A DNA stretch of 64,000 nt from Verrucomicrobiales bacterium (GTDB lineage: Bacteria; Verrucomicrobiota; Verrucomicrobiia; Limisphaerales; CAIMTB01). Positions 37,753-46,390 of this stretch are shown piece after piece (position 1 is the first letter of the stretch; each line of letters opens with the position of its first letter). The stretch covers positions 1-64,000 of the forward strand of contig JAEUHG010000024.1 in NCBI GenBank assembly GCA_016795425.1. Reading direction: 5' to 3'. The notes below the pieces were generated by a model. The model saw only the letters and a program-made list of their open reading frames with translations, was not told where the DNA came from and did no database searches. The position numbers were made by a program, and so were the translations under genes.

Positions 37753-38757
37753 TCACGACTCACCCGTCACCTGGTCGTAGAATTCCAGCACGTCACCCTT
37801 GGCCCCTTTCAACTCGGCCTCCTTGAATCGAATCGCGGTACGCGGATGTTGATTCAGCATCCCGGTCAACAGATACGGCAGGTCGTAGCCCCACAGCAGT
37901 TTCGCCCGCAGGGGTTCGATGTGGTTCTGCACGCAATCCAGGACGGGGCGCAGGTTGAACTTCGGATTGCGCAGAAAGGCGAGAATCAGCTCCATCGGGC
38001 AATTCCCCGCGCCACGCCCCAATCCCGCCATGGTGGCATCCACGTAATTGGCGCCCTCAATGATCCCTTCGATCGTGTTCGCATAGGCCAACTGCATGTT
38101 GTTGTGCATGTGCACCCCGACGTCCTTGCCCGTGGCCTTGCAGGCGGCGAGATACTTCTTCACCAGGTAATGCACCTGCTCGCTGTAGAGGGATCCGAAG
38201 CTGTCGACGACGTAAATCGCCTTGGCCTCCGACGTCGCCATCATTTCCAGCCCCTCGTCAATCTCACGGTCCGGCACCGCTGAGGCCGCCATCAGGTTCA
38301 ACGTGGTCTCGTATCCCTTGTCATGCGCGTCCTTGACCATGTCGAGCGCCGTCGGGATCTGGGTGATGTAGGTCGCCACCCGGATCATATCGATCACTGA
38401 ATCCTTTTTGGCCGGTATGTCCTCGTGGTAATCGCAGCGTTCGGCATCCGCCATCACCGCAAGTTTCAGCGAGGTCTTGTTGTCACCCACGATCCGACGG
38501 ATGTCCTCCTCCTGGCAGTACTTCCAGCAACCGTGTTCTCCCTGCTTGATGCCCTTTCTCGACGCCTTGTAGCCCAATTCCATGTAATCCACCCCGGCCG
38601 CCACGCACGTGTCATAGACAATCTTGACGATTCTATCCTCGAAATGATGGCTATTCATCAGGCCGCCGTCACGGATGGTGCAATCGAGCACCTTGATCTC
38701 GGGCCGATAAGACAACCAACGACTGGTGGCGGACGCCTTGGGCTTGGTGGACTTCAT
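37753..38757 (-). CDS. HMGL/DRE-TIM-family aldolase-domain protein
   Basis: 334 residues from the ATG at 38757; an upstream extension in frame is not plausible. The DRE-TIM metallolyase pattern is present: IKVLDCTIRDGGLMNSHHFE (family TLRDG equivalent), GVDYMELGYKASRKG, YVVDSFGSLYSEQVHYL and VGVHMHNNMQLAYANTIEG with the HMHNN metal ligands, followed by GAGNCPMELILAFL. This most resembles 4-hydroxy-2-oxovalerate aldolase or homocitrate/isopropylmalate synthase catalytic domains without a regulatory LeuA dimer domain. Reaction type is a metal-dependent aldol or Claisen step; substrate unknown. Confidence 0.85.
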   Translation of the reverse strand: MKSTKPKASATSRWLSYRPEIKVLDCTIRDGGLMNSHHFEDRIVKIVYDTCVAAGVDYMELGYKASRKGIKQGEHGCWKYCQEEDIRRIVGDNKTSLKLAVMADAERCDYHEDIPAKKDSVIDMIRVATYITQIPTALDMVKDAHDKGYETTLNLMAASAVPDREIDEGLEMMATSEAKAIYVVDSFGSLYSEQVHYLVKKYLAACKATGKDVGVHMHNNMQLAYANTIEGIIEGANYVDATMAGLGRGAGNCPMELILAFLRNPKFNLRPVLDCVQNHIEPLRAKLLWGYDLPYLLTGMLNQHPRTAIRFKEAELKGAKGDVLEFYDQVTGES

Positions 38758-39042
38758 GACAAACCGATCAGGTAAAAGAATGGGAAGGGTGGTTGGACGT
38801 GCGAGCGCGCACTCTGATCCGCGCCGAATCCCGTTCAAGGCGTAATTCGCCCGCAATCCGTCGCATTTCTCCCTTCGCCGAACCGTGGCGCGTCCCTCGA
38901 TATGGCCCCTTGCCTGCCTTCCATTTGCCCTCTTGCCTGAGACCGGGGAGCACGGCAAGGTCGACACATCCCTACCCGTCTGGCGGTCAACGCGGCGATC
39001 CCGCGTGCCGTCATAGCGCCTGAACCAACCAAGAAGCTACCT

Positions 39043-39195
39043 GTGAAAAAGCACCTTTTCACCGTCGCCCTGCTCCTGGCGGCAGCGGTGTATTACACCA
39101 CCCATTTCACGACAGGCGCCGTCGCGCTCCTGATTCTGGCTGGCATCGTCGAGGTGGCATTCTGGGTTCGCTATCTGGATATCCGCCGGCATTGA
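39043..39195 (+). CDS. Small membrane protein, 50 residues
   Basis: A GTG start at 39043 gives a 50-residue frame ending TGA at 39195. The sequence is KKHLFTVALLLAAAVYYTTH then TTGAVALLILAGIVEVAFWV, two hydrophobic segments flanked by basic residues, ending VRYLDIRRH. That pattern resembles a real membrane micro-protein rather than random sequence. It sits in the otherwise empty 285-base stretch between divergent genes. No family is recognised and start signals are weak. Confidence 0.5.
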   Translation: MKKHLFTVALLLAAAVYYTTHFTTGAVALLILAGIVEVAFWVRYLDIRRH

Positions 39196-39276
39196 GCCGG
39201 AACAGGACATGAATAGCACCCCCAGGAAACCCTCAGAGCCTAAGCCCGGAACGGGAGGTGAGGGCCGGGCCCCAAC

Positions 39277-40296
39277 GTGCCGGTCCAAACTGGGATGAGG
39301 CACCCCGCCGGTCTTGTCCAACGTCGCCCATCACGACGCTGGATGACCGTCGCCGGGTGGCTCGCCGTACTTGCCTTCGGTTTCTTCCAATGGCGCTCCA
39401 TTTCGCAATTGCGCCGTGAGAACGAGGCCCTTCGCGCCCAAATTCGACTCGCGGAACTCACCACCCCGCTATCGATCCATCCCGGCGAGCCCGTCCCGGC
39501 TCAGCCATTGCTAGCGGCGCGAGTCGATCCACGCGCGCGGCTTCACTCGCGCAGCGACGCAGAACCGCTCCGACAGCAGACCGACCTGAACGGCTCTCTC
39601 ACCCCATCCACGACGGCGGTGACCCATTCGGAAACAGCGCCCGCACCCGCAGGAACGGCCGCCACCGCGCTCATTGAGGAGACTCGCCGCCTGGGTGAGG
39701 CGGTGCTGCGCGGAGAGTCAGCTGCCCTCGATTCCCTGGCACGAATGGTGGCGACCGCATCCAGCGGAGATTCGGAAGCCAGGGACCAGGTCTTTGCGGA
39801 CATTCGTTCGACCTTCCATGCTCTCGGCCAACGGGCTGGGCACGGCGACGCCACCGGCCTTCTATCTCTTTGGCAGGCCTCTCGACTTCCCGACCTCGAA
39901 GGGTTCGCAACCGAAGGATTGGGACAGGCCGCCGGCTTGGGGAACGAAGAGGCCCTTAGACCGCTGCTCGATCCCGAGAGCTACCTGATCCTGCGATCCT
40001 CGGCGACGTCCGCATTGAAGCCTGCTGCCGACGCCGGCAACCAACGCGCCATCGCCGCCCTCGCCGCCACCGCATCAGATCCGGAACGACGTCCGTTGTG
40101 GTTGCTGGCCGCCCAAGGGTTGGAAACAGCCGCGACCGATGGAAATGGCATCGCGATCGATCGACTCGCCACCCTCGCCGCCATCCCTGATCAGGATCCG
40201 AACGTCACCAAAATCGCCCTGCTCGCCCTGGAGGCCGCCGCCCGGAGAAACCACGCGCGCGCCGAGGAGGCGTTGCGACGTCTGGGCTGGCGGTAA
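39277..40296 (+). CDS. Membrane-anchored helical-repeat protein of unknown function
   Basis: 339 residues from a GTG at 39277. A perfect Shine-Dalgarno-like GGAGGTGA lies at 39254-39261, rather far from this GTG; ATG codons at 39295 and 39343 are alternatives. One transmembrane segment (TVAGWLAVLAFGFFQW) is followed by a short coiled coil (SISQLRRENEALRAQIRLAE). From about residue 120 alpha-helical repeats with HEAT-like look appear (AAGLGNEEALRPLLDPESY, AADAGNQRAIAALAATAS, ETAATDGNGIAIDRLATLAA). No enzyme motif. Two small membrane-protein genes follow closely, so the three may be co-transcribed. Confidence 0.65.
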   Translation: MPVQTGMRHPAGLVQRRPSRRWMTVAGWLAVLAFGFFQWRSISQLRRENEALRAQIRLAELTTPLSIHPGEPVPAQPLLAARVDPRARLHSRSDAEPLRQQTDLNGSLTPSTTAVTHSETAPAPAGTAATALIEETRRLGEAVLRGESAALDSLARMVATASSGDSEARDQVFADIRSTFHALGQRAGHGDATGLLSLWQASRLPDLEGFATEGLGQAAGLGNEEALRPLLDPESYLILRSSATSALKPAADAGNQRAIAALAATASDPERRPLWLLAAQGLETAATDGNGIAIDRLATLAAIPDQDPNVTKIALLALEAAARRNHARAEEALRRLGWR

Positions 40297-40310
40297 GAGG
40301 CGCCGCCGTC

Positions 40311-40730
40311 GTGAAGAGGTCGCGATACCCCCGGGCGCTGATGGCTCTGGCCATCGCCGTGCTCACCTTTATCGGGGCGTTCGACTGCGCCAATCGACGA
40401 GGGTTCACCGCGCCTCGCCTCGCTCTGGACCTGATCGCGCTCCACCGATCCCAGCCAACCACCCGCCCCTTCCAGACCTTGCTTCTCACGGGCACCAACA
40501 TTCCCGTTTCCCTGCACCGGCGAGGATTCAATGCGGTCGTTTTAACTCCCTTTGCAATCAGCTGCGATCGTGGCGGGCAGCTGTTCGGTATTCGGATTGG
40601 CCAATCTTACCATGTCCGCATGACCGGAGACGCCACGTGGTCGGTGTCCCGTGAATACTCGCTTGGGTCATGGTCCCGCCGCTATACACTTGGAACCGTC
40701 ACCAACTCGCCAACTCAGCCGTCCCCATGA
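40311..40730 (+). CDS. Predicted secreted or membrane protein, unknown
   Basis: 139 residues from a GTG at 40311. It has one hydrophobic segment (ALMALAIAVLTFIGAFDC) and a beta-rich remainder (TLLLTGTNIPVSLHRRGFNA, WSVSREYSLGSWSRRYTLG). It is supported as a gene mainly by context: its stop overlaps the next start (ATGA at 40727), and it is 14 bases after the preceding gene. No domain recognised. Confidence 0.5.
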   Translation: MKRSRYPRALMALAIAVLTFIGAFDCANRRGFTAPRLALDLIALHRSQPTTRPFQTLLLTGTNIPVSLHRRGFNAVVLTPFAISCDRGGQLFGIRIGQSYHVRMTGDATWSVSREYSLGSWSRRYTLGTVTNSPTQPSP

Positions 40731-41140
40731 CCACCCGTCATCCGCGCCGCGACGCCAAGATCCGCATCGTTGTGTCCGCGCTTCTGACACTGTCCGCGTT
40801 GCTCGTCGCAACCCAGGAGAATCAACGGTTTCTGGTCGGCGGCCTTTTTTTGGCGGCGTCGTATGCCATGCTGCCTGCGGGGAGCCTCAACGCGACCTCC
40901 GCCGTAGGTCGCCCGTCCGCACTTCAGCGTCGAGTGCGATGGGTGGGGCCGCTCTGCTGCCTCGCGCTGGCGGCCTATTACCTGCTGCTGGCCGGGAACC
41001 CTCTTCCCGCTTGGGTCGCCCTCCTCCTCGCGGCCCAGCTCCTGATCTCTACGATCACCCTCTGGCGGGAGGTGAGCACCGCCAATGAAGAGGATCTTCA
41101 GAACGCCTTCGCGCGAGAAGAACTTAACCGTCTCCCCTGA
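40727..41140 (+). CDS. Small multi-pass membrane protein, unknown
   Basis: 137 residues starting MTTRHPRRDAKIRIVVSALL, from the ATG that overlaps the preceding stop. About four hydrophobic helices: VVSALLTLSALLVAT, FLVGGLFLAASYAMLPAG, WVGPLCCLALAAYYLLLAG, WVALLLAAQLLISTITLW. Ends with a charged tail (REVSTANEEDLQNAFAREEL). No family recognised; the topology resembles accessory membrane proteins. Confidence 0.6.
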   Translation: MTTRHPRRDAKIRIVVSALLTLSALLVATQENQRFLVGGLFLAASYAMLPAGSLNATSAVGRPSALQRRVRWVGPLCCLALAAYYLLLAGNPLPAWVALLLAAQLLISTITLWREVSTANEEDLQNAFAREELNRLP

Positions 41141-41224
41141 CTTCTTCATGGGTCAACCCGCCTGCGCGACGATGCGTCCCGCTCTTGTCGATCTCATTCC
41201 TCGGCGGCACGCTGCGTATTGGCC

Positions 41225-41869
41225 ATGTACACACCGAGTCACTTTCAAGTCGACGACATCGAGAAGCTCTCGGCGCTGATGCGGGATTACAGTTTCGCGA
41301 CGCTGGTCAGCCACGATGGTCACGCGCCTTTTGCCTCCCACTTGCCGATGCTTTATCGGCCCGATCCGACTGGAGACACCCGCGGCACTCTGCTGGCCCA
41401 CATGGCCCGGGCAAACCCGCAATGGCGCCACTTCGCCAGCGGCACCGAGGTTCTCGCGATCTTCCAAGGACCTCACGCCTACATCTCTCCGACCTGGTAT
41501 GCCCAGCCACCTGCGGTGCCCACGTGGAACTACGCCACCGTCCACGCCTACGGCCGCGCCGCCCTGGTGGAATCCCACCCCCGCATCGCCGCGATTCTGC
41601 ACGAGACTTTGTCCGCCTATGAGCCGCATCCCTCGACCCCCTGGTCGGAACTGGTTCCCGACGATTACCGCGACCGTTTGATTCAAGGGATCGTGGCATT
41701 CGAGATCGCCATTCATCGGCTCGAAGGAAAATTCAAACTCAGCCAGAATCGGCCGATGGTGGATGTCCTCGGTATCCACCATGCCTTGTCGCAATCGCAA
41801 CAGGCAGAGGACCGCGCGATGGCGGATCTGATGCAACGGGAATGCGCCGCGCTGCAAAAACCAAAATGA
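41225..41869 (+). CDS. PaiB-like FMN-binding protein
   Basis: 214 residues from the ATG at 41225 (MYTPSHFQVDD). Motifs of the PaiB/negative transcriptional regulator family are present: FATLVSHDGHAPFASHLPML, LLAHMARANPQWRHFASGTE, LAIFQGPHAYISPTWYAQPP and VPTWNYATVHAYGRA, the split-barrel flavin site. The C-terminal helix GIVAFEIAIHRLEGKFKLSQ is typical. In Bacillus PaiB represses sporulation and protease genes, but most homologues are probably FMN-binding oxidoreductases. No neighbouring partner. Confidence 0.9.
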   Translation: MYTPSHFQVDDIEKLSALMRDYSFATLVSHDGHAPFASHLPMLYRPDPTGDTRGTLLAHMARANPQWRHFASGTEVLAIFQGPHAYISPTWYAQPPAVPTWNYATVHAYGRAALVESHPRIAAILHETLSAYEPHPSTPWSELVPDDYRDRLIQGIVAFEIAIHRLEGKFKLSQNRPMVDVLGIHHALSQSQQAEDRAMADLMQRECAALQKPK

Positions 41870-42004
41870 GTTTGGGTCCGCGCCGATCCCCAACGTCCCT
41901 CGTCCATCCCCGGACCGGGAATCCGCCGCCCGCCATCCGATTCCCTCTGCCTCACGGGGGGTAGGATCAGCAGCAGCCGCCCATTTCACCGAGCCTTTCC
42001 AGGA

Positions 42005-42607
42005 TCAATCGGGTCGCGGCAAGTCAAACCGGTCACGCGTTCGACAATACCCGTTGGGCGACGCCATCCGTCCGATGAGTTGAAGGTTCTCAGGGCGGAT
42101 GCGCCGCCGTGGTGCATCCCAAAACTCGTCGCGCAGGTGGACACGGCGCACGAGTCCGATGACCACGCGATTTCCGCCGATCTGAAGCGTTCCCCATTCC
42201 GCACACTCCAGACTGACCGGGGCTTCGGCCAGGCGCGGCGTTCGGATCGAGGTCGAGGCCAACGGAGTCAGGCCGGCGTGGGCCAATTCACTGGTCCCAT
42301 ACGGCAGTGAGGCGGCACATCGATTCATGGCTTCTGCGATCGATTCGTCGACCAGGTTCACCACGAACTCACGATGCATCCGTATATTCCGCGCGGTGTC
42401 CTTCGGCGTGCCATCGTCGCGGTCCCCGGGTGCAATCGCCACGATCGGTGGCTCGGCGCCCAGGACATTGAAGAAACTGAACGGCGCCGCGTTGATGACC
42501 CCGTCGGCCCCCAGCGTGGTCACTAACGCAATCGGACGCGGCATGACCAAGCTGGCGAGTATCGGATACGCGCGGTCGGCGTGTTCGTGCTCGAGGTCGA
42601 GTTCCAT
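42005..42607 (-). CDS. Flavin reductase-family protein
   Basis: 200 residues from the ATG at 42607 (MELDLEHEH). The DIM6/NTAB flavin reductase domain shows VMPRPIALVTTLGADGVINA, APFSFFNVLGAEPPIVAIAP, DTARNIRMHREFVVNLVDES and a C-terminal GTLQIGGNRVVIGLVRRVHL. It likely binds FMN and reduces flavin or acts as an oxidoreductase. It lies 10 bases downstream of the AhpD-like gene, so the two are probably co-transcribed. Confidence 0.88.
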   Translation of the reverse strand: MELDLEHEHADRAYPILASLVMPRPIALVTTLGADGVINAAPFSFFNVLGAEPPIVAIAPGDRDDGTPKDTARNIRMHREFVVNLVDESIAEAMNRCAASLPYGTSELAHAGLTPLASTSIRTPRLAEAPVSLECAEWGTLQIGGNRVVIGLVRRVHLRDEFWDAPRRRIRPENLQLIGRMASPNGYCRTRDRFDLPRPD

Positions 42608-42617
42608 GCCTCTGATC

Positions 42618-43139
42618 TCAGGCCGGAACCGCAACCCGGATCAAGGAACAGCTTTGGGAATATCCCAATGCCCGCTTCAAGGTGGGGAAGAATCGCGCGC
42701 TGGCTATTCCGAGGCAAAGTTCGACCAGGCCCGCATCTCCATACCGCTGGCGCAACCGCTCCCTCAGCCCGTCCTCGTCGCTGGCCGACACTGCGACCGC
42801 GAAGGCAAATCGCACCACATCCGCGAGATCCGACGGGAGATTCTCAAGCTGCTCCGACAGCACCGCCCGCAGGAACTCCGGAGGCACGCCCGCCTTTCGG
42901 GCCAGGTTCACCTCAATCTGCACGCACTCGCCGCAATCCTCGACCCGAATGGCCTGAAGCCTGGCCAAGTGCAGGGCTTCGGGCGGGAGCCGACGGCGAT
43001 GTGTGGCCAGGGGCTTGATAAGTCCCAACTTCGCGACCGCCACGGGATCGTGTTGGTTGATGTAATGCAAATAATCGAGCGGAACCCCAAGGGTTTCCTC
43101 CTGCTGCCGTATTCCGCGCTGAATCCATGAACTCAACAT
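42618..43139 (-). CDS. Carboxymuconolactone-decarboxylase/AhpD-like protein
   Basis: 173 residues from the ATG at 43139 (MLSSWIQRGIRQQEE). All-helical; the redox CxxC appears in RVEDCGECVQIEVNLARKAG, as in AhpD peroxidases. YPTFKK-type termini are not visible, but SARFFPTLKRALG ends the core. Probably acts as a thiol-dependent alkylhydroperoxidase or other redox enzyme, paired with the adjacent flavin reductase. Confidence 0.85.
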   Translation of the reverse strand: MLSSWIQRGIRQQEETLGVPLDYLHYINQHDPVAVAKLGLIKPLATHRRRLPPEALHLARLQAIRVEDCGECVQIEVNLARKAGVPPEFLRAVLSEQLENLPSDLADVVRFAFAVAVSASDEDGLRERLRQRYGDAGLVELCLGIASARFFPTLKRALGYSQSCSLIRVAVPA

Positions 43140-43270
43140 GATCGGGCTCCTCTTTCTGACGTCGTGCGCCGGCCGCAACCTGCCGCGATTCCCGTGAATG
43201 CGTAATCACTCCAAAGGGGTAGCCAGGACACCATGCCGCCGGCTCCCACCGCCGCTCCTTCCGTCACGCC

Positions 43271-44632
43271 TCACCAGGACCCTGGCAAATCCTTCAGCGT
43301 GGCCCGCAGGATCTCCCGGATCACCCCTTTCTCATCATCCGGAAGGTGCCTCCCCAAGGGGTCCTCTTTCCCCGGCTGCAAGGCCTGCGCCAGACGCCGA
43401 TAAACCCGCGTCTTCATCTCTTCCGGCAAACCCTCGAAGACCGGACTGTAGATCATGTAACTACAGCGATAGCGCAGGAGTCTCTGCCGCAGATCGAGGT
43501 CCTTGAGAGACCGACCTCCCACCTCCCGCCGTGCCCGTCGAAAATCGGCGATGTAGGCGCCATCCCCCGTCACTCCGCCCGGCGGCAGCAAGACCTCGTC
43601 GACAAAGAGCAGATAGCGCACGACGCGGTCGGCCTGATTCTCGAGTTCCGCCGAAGTCTCCGGAGTCAGGACCCCGCCGCCCACGTGAAGGGCGGTGCGT
43701 GCCCGATAGGCCGCTTCGACCACACGATTGACGAACCCTGCCTGGTGTTCGTGCAGGAGTTGCGGCAGCAGATCGCTCGTCCGCCGAGGGTATCGATCCC
43801 ACGCCACCTTGTCCTCCGCCGGATTCACGATGCGCACCAACTCCCCGTCCGAGAATCGGCCCATGGCATTGCCCCAATGGTTGGTCCAGTTGCCATGGCC
43901 CGTCAGATACCAGCCTCCGAAACGTTCTTCCAACGGAACATCGTGCCCGGTGCGTTCGAGTCGAAAGGCATCGAGACTTCCGCCATTGGGACCCGACACC
44001 ACGGATTTCACCACCAATCCCGGCACGTGTCCCGTGTCGTCGCCCGCGTGGCAGTTCATGCAACGAGTGGCGCGTTCGACCTGGATCGGCGATGGATGGG
44101 CTCCTCGTGGAATATCGAAAATGTAGAATACCGCGCCGAGATCACGGTCCAACGCCAGCACTTCAATCTTCCCGCCTGGAATGTAGCCGAGGTACACCTC
44201 GTCATTAAAATAGAGCGCACGCGGATTCGACGGCGTGATGCGGCTCAGTTGAAGACTGGTGGTTGAAAAGACCAGCATCTGCGACGTCACCGGAATCTCC
44301 AGGAGCTCCAGCAAGCCGGTGAGGAAACGAACCTCCGTGTCCGCGGCCAGCGACGCCGTCGCCGTCTCGAGCCGCGACCGCAGCTGGGCAAAGCGATCGG
44401 TCGGCGTCCGCGCAAAGTAATCATGGGGCGGCTGATTGAAGGAGCGGTAGTCGGGACCTGAACCGGAAGCCATGACCTTCATTCCCAGGGCCACGGAACA
44501 ACCCGCGATCCCCACTCCTTGCCGCAGGACGGCGACCCAATGGCGCAAGCGACTGCGACAAGCGTGGGGAGCGGATGTCGGTGTGGACCTCGAGGTTGGC
44601 GATGGCGATGGTGATGGTGATGGCGATGGCAT
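43271..44632 (-). CDS. Exported mono-haem protein with Pro-Ser repeat N-terminus
   Basis: 453 residues. The N-terminus MPSPSPSPSPSPTSRSTPTS is encoded by a GATGG(C/T) hexanucleotide run, so the ATG at 44632 may be too far upstream. A hydrophobic stretch WVAVLRQGVGIAGCSVALGM follows and may be the real signal. Residues 60-200 include SFNQPPHDYFARTPTDRFAQ; one haem site ATRCMNCHAGDD occurs near residue 190. The C-terminal half contains GGWYLTGHGNWTNHWGNAMG and RYRCSYMIYSPVFEGLP. I believe this is a family of planctomycete/verrucomicrobial haem proteins of unknown function. It is transcribed divergently from the Gfo/Idh/MocA gene at 44910. Confidence 0.78.
   Translation of the reverse strand: MPSPSPSPSPSPTSRSTPTSAPHACRSRLRHWVAVLRQGVGIAGCSVALGMKVMASGSGPDYRSFNQPPHDYFARTPTDRFAQLRSRLETATASLAADTEVRFLTGLLELLEIPVTSQMLVFSTTSLQLSRITPSNPRALYFNDEVYLGYIPGGKIEVLALDRDLGAVFYIFDIPRGAHPSPIQVERATRCMNCHAGDDTGHVPGLVVKSVVSGPNGGSLDAFRLERTGHDVPLEERFGGWYLTGHGNWTNHWGNAMGRFSDGELVRIVNPAEDKVAWDRYPRRTSDLLPQLLHEHQAGFVNRVVEAAYRARTALHVGGGVLTPETSAELENQADRVVRYLLFVDEVLLPPGGVTGDGAYIADFRRARREVGGRSLKDLDLRQRLLRYRCSYMIYSPVFEGLPEEMKTRVYRRLAQALQPGKEDPLGRHLPDDEKGVIREILRATLKDLPGSW
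44595..44632. repeat. GATGG(C/T) hexanucleotide tandem repeat
   Basis: Five GATGGC/GATGGT units at 44601-44630 preceded by one GTTGGC variant at 44595. Read on the minus strand it encodes the Pro-Ser alternation at the start of the mono-haem protein. A change in unit number alters the peptide by two residues without shifting frame. Confidence 0.85.
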
Positions 44633-44909
44633 GCTTTGGGGCGCGGCCGGACGGCGCGCAACCTAGCAGCGGAACCGTGCCGAACCAGTCTTCAATGCAT
44701 GGATGTCCCGTCACCCCGGCCTGGCCGTTGCGTCTCCTCCGACGATCCCATGGAGATTCCTTTCATGCCGAAGCCGCCCGCAGCCCGGCCATGAAGGAGG
44801 GCCCACTGGAGGTTCGGAGCGGCGCCCTTAGATTCGCGGCTTTCCGATTGCAGGGGACATGGCGCTGACCGATGCTGCAGCCGACCCAAGACTCCAATCC
44901 GCTTAATCC
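44633..44909. other. 277-base divergent intergenic region
   Basis: The starts of a minus-strand haem-protein gene and the plus-strand Gfo/Idh/MocA gene face away from each other across this region, so it presumably holds promoters for both. No RNA gene, strong hairpin or clear promoter motif is visible. Confidence 0.3.
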
Positions 44910-46271
44910 ATGAAACCAACCTGGAGCAAAAATTTTACCAGGCGTGATTTTCTCGTCACTTCCACCGCCGCGACCGCGTTTGCGTTCACGTTCCTTCCCA
45001 GCCGGGTGTGGGGAGCGAACGAACGCCTGCGCCTTGCCGGCATCGGCGTCGGCGGCAAGGGCTCGAGCGACATCGATCAGGCCGCCACACTGGGCGACGT
45101 CGTGGCCGTCTGCGATTGCGACGACAATCCGCTGAACGAAAAGCTGAAGAAATGGCCGAGCGCCAAGAAGTTTTACGACTTCCGCGAGATGTTCGACAAG
45201 ATGGGCAAGGAGATCGATGCCGTGACGGTTTCGACCCCCGATCACACCCATGCCATCGCCGCGGCGCATGCCATCGTGCGCAAGATCCACGTCTACGTTC
45301 AAAAGCCGCTGACCCATGATGTCTGGGAAGCGCGCTATCTCCGGACGCTGGCCAGGAAATACAAGGTGGCCACCCAGATGGGCAACCAGGGTTCCGCCGC
45401 CAACGGCCTCCGCCGCGGCGTCGAAGCGATCCAAGCCGGTGTGATCGGGCCGGTACGCGAAGTTCATGTCTGGACCAACCGCCCGGTCTGGCCGCAATCG
45501 CCCGCGATCAAGGCGCGACCGGCCGAGAGCATGCCGATCCCGGACAACGTGAAATGGGAACAGTTCATCGGCACCGCCCCCATGCGCCCGTATCACAAGG
45601 CGTACCACCCCTTCAATTGGCGGGGTTGGTGGGATTTCGGCACCGGCGCGATCGGCGACATGACGTGCCACACGGCCAACCTCGCTTTCCGTGCGCTCAA
45701 GCTCACCATTCCGACACGCATCGAGGCGCAAAACGAACCGCTGAATCCCGAGACCTTCCCGGGCTGGGCCACGGTGGTCTATCACTTCCCGGCCCGTGGC
45801 AGCCTGCCACCGGTGAAATACACCTGGTACGAGGGCAAGCTCCCCAACGGTGAAAAGAACCTGCCTCCGAAGGATTTGTTCCACGGCCAGGAACCTCCCG
45901 GATCGGGATCTCTCCTCGTCGGCGACAAGGGCATCCTGTACTCGCCCAACGATTACGGCGCCCAATGGATGCTGCTGCCGGAGAAGAACTTTGAAGGCTG
46001 GCAGGATCCCGCACCCACCCTCCCGCGCAACGGCCGCGACGACGTCGGCATGAAGGAAGAATGGGTCAAAGCCATCAAGGGCGGACCGCCTGCCTACTCG
46101 AACTTCGACTTCGCCGCCGACATGACCGAAGCGATCCTTCTCGGCAACATCGCCATGTTGGCCGGCAGCCCGATCGAATACGACACCAAGCGCCTGCGCA
46201 TCACCAACAACCGCGATGCCAACAAGTGGATCAAGCGGCAGTATCGCAAGGGCTGGAAGATGCCGAGCTAG
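44910..46271 (+). CDS. Tat-exported Gfo/Idh/MocA oxidoreductase
   Basis: 453 residues. A twin-arginine signal TRRDFLVTSTAATAFAFTF leads into LRLAGIGVGGKGSSDI, the Rossmann loop. VSTPDHTHAIAAAHAIVRKI and VYVQKPLTHDVWEA (EKP-like motif with Gln) are the cofactor-domain marks. NWRGWWDFGTGAIGDMTCHT is typical of the secreted branch in Planctomycetota/Verrucomicrobiota and PAYSNFDFAADMTEAILLGN closes the C-terminal domain. Probable NAD(P)-linked sugar or inositol oxidoreductase acting outside the cytoplasm. The gene stands alone on its strand with a strong terminator 45 bases after the stop. Confidence 0.93.
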   Translation: MKPTWSKNFTRRDFLVTSTAATAFAFTFLPSRVWGANERLRLAGIGVGGKGSSDIDQAATLGDVVAVCDCDDNPLNEKLKKWPSAKKFYDFREMFDKMGKEIDAVTVSTPDHTHAIAAAHAIVRKIHVYVQKPLTHDVWEARYLRTLARKYKVATQMGNQGSAANGLRRGVEAIQAGVIGPVREVHVWTNRPVWPQSPAIKARPAESMPIPDNVKWEQFIGTAPMRPYHKAYHPFNWRGWWDFGTGAIGDMTCHTANLAFRALKLTIPTRIEAQNEPLNPETFPGWATVVYHFPARGSLPPVKYTWYEGKLPNGEKNLPPKDLFHGQEPPGSGSLLVGDKGILYSPNDYGAQWMLLPEKNFEGWQDPAPTLPRNGRDDVGMKEEWVKAIKGGPPAYSNFDFAADMTEAILLGNIAMLAGSPIEYDTKRLRITNNRDANKWIKRQYRKGWKMPS

Positions 46272-46315
46272 TCGGTTCCGAATCTCAAACACCGCAGCAA
46301 CACTTAAGCAACCCC

Positions 46316-46350
46316 AGCGCCCGGCGCACTCGCGCCGGGCGCTTTGTTTT
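46316..46350 (+). terminator. Intrinsic terminator after the Gfo/Idh/MocA gene
   Basis: A perfect 12-base GC-rich stem pairs 46316-46327 with 46332-46343 around the 4-base loop ACTC, and the downstream strand continues TTTGTTTT. Stem and T-run are in the right order for rho-independent termination on the plus strand, 45 bases past the stop and 41 bases before the leuD ATG. It separates the two transcripts. Confidence 0.85.
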
Positions 46351-46390
46351 GCGCTTCAAACCCGGGGGGGGACGGCCCCAAACTCAGACC

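Noticed and set aside
44763..46292. Long minus-strand open frame of 509 residues
   Set aside because: It is antisense to the Gfo/Idh/MocA gene, which has a full family match, and its own sequence shows only low-complexity Val/Gly/Arg text typical of high-G+C shadows.
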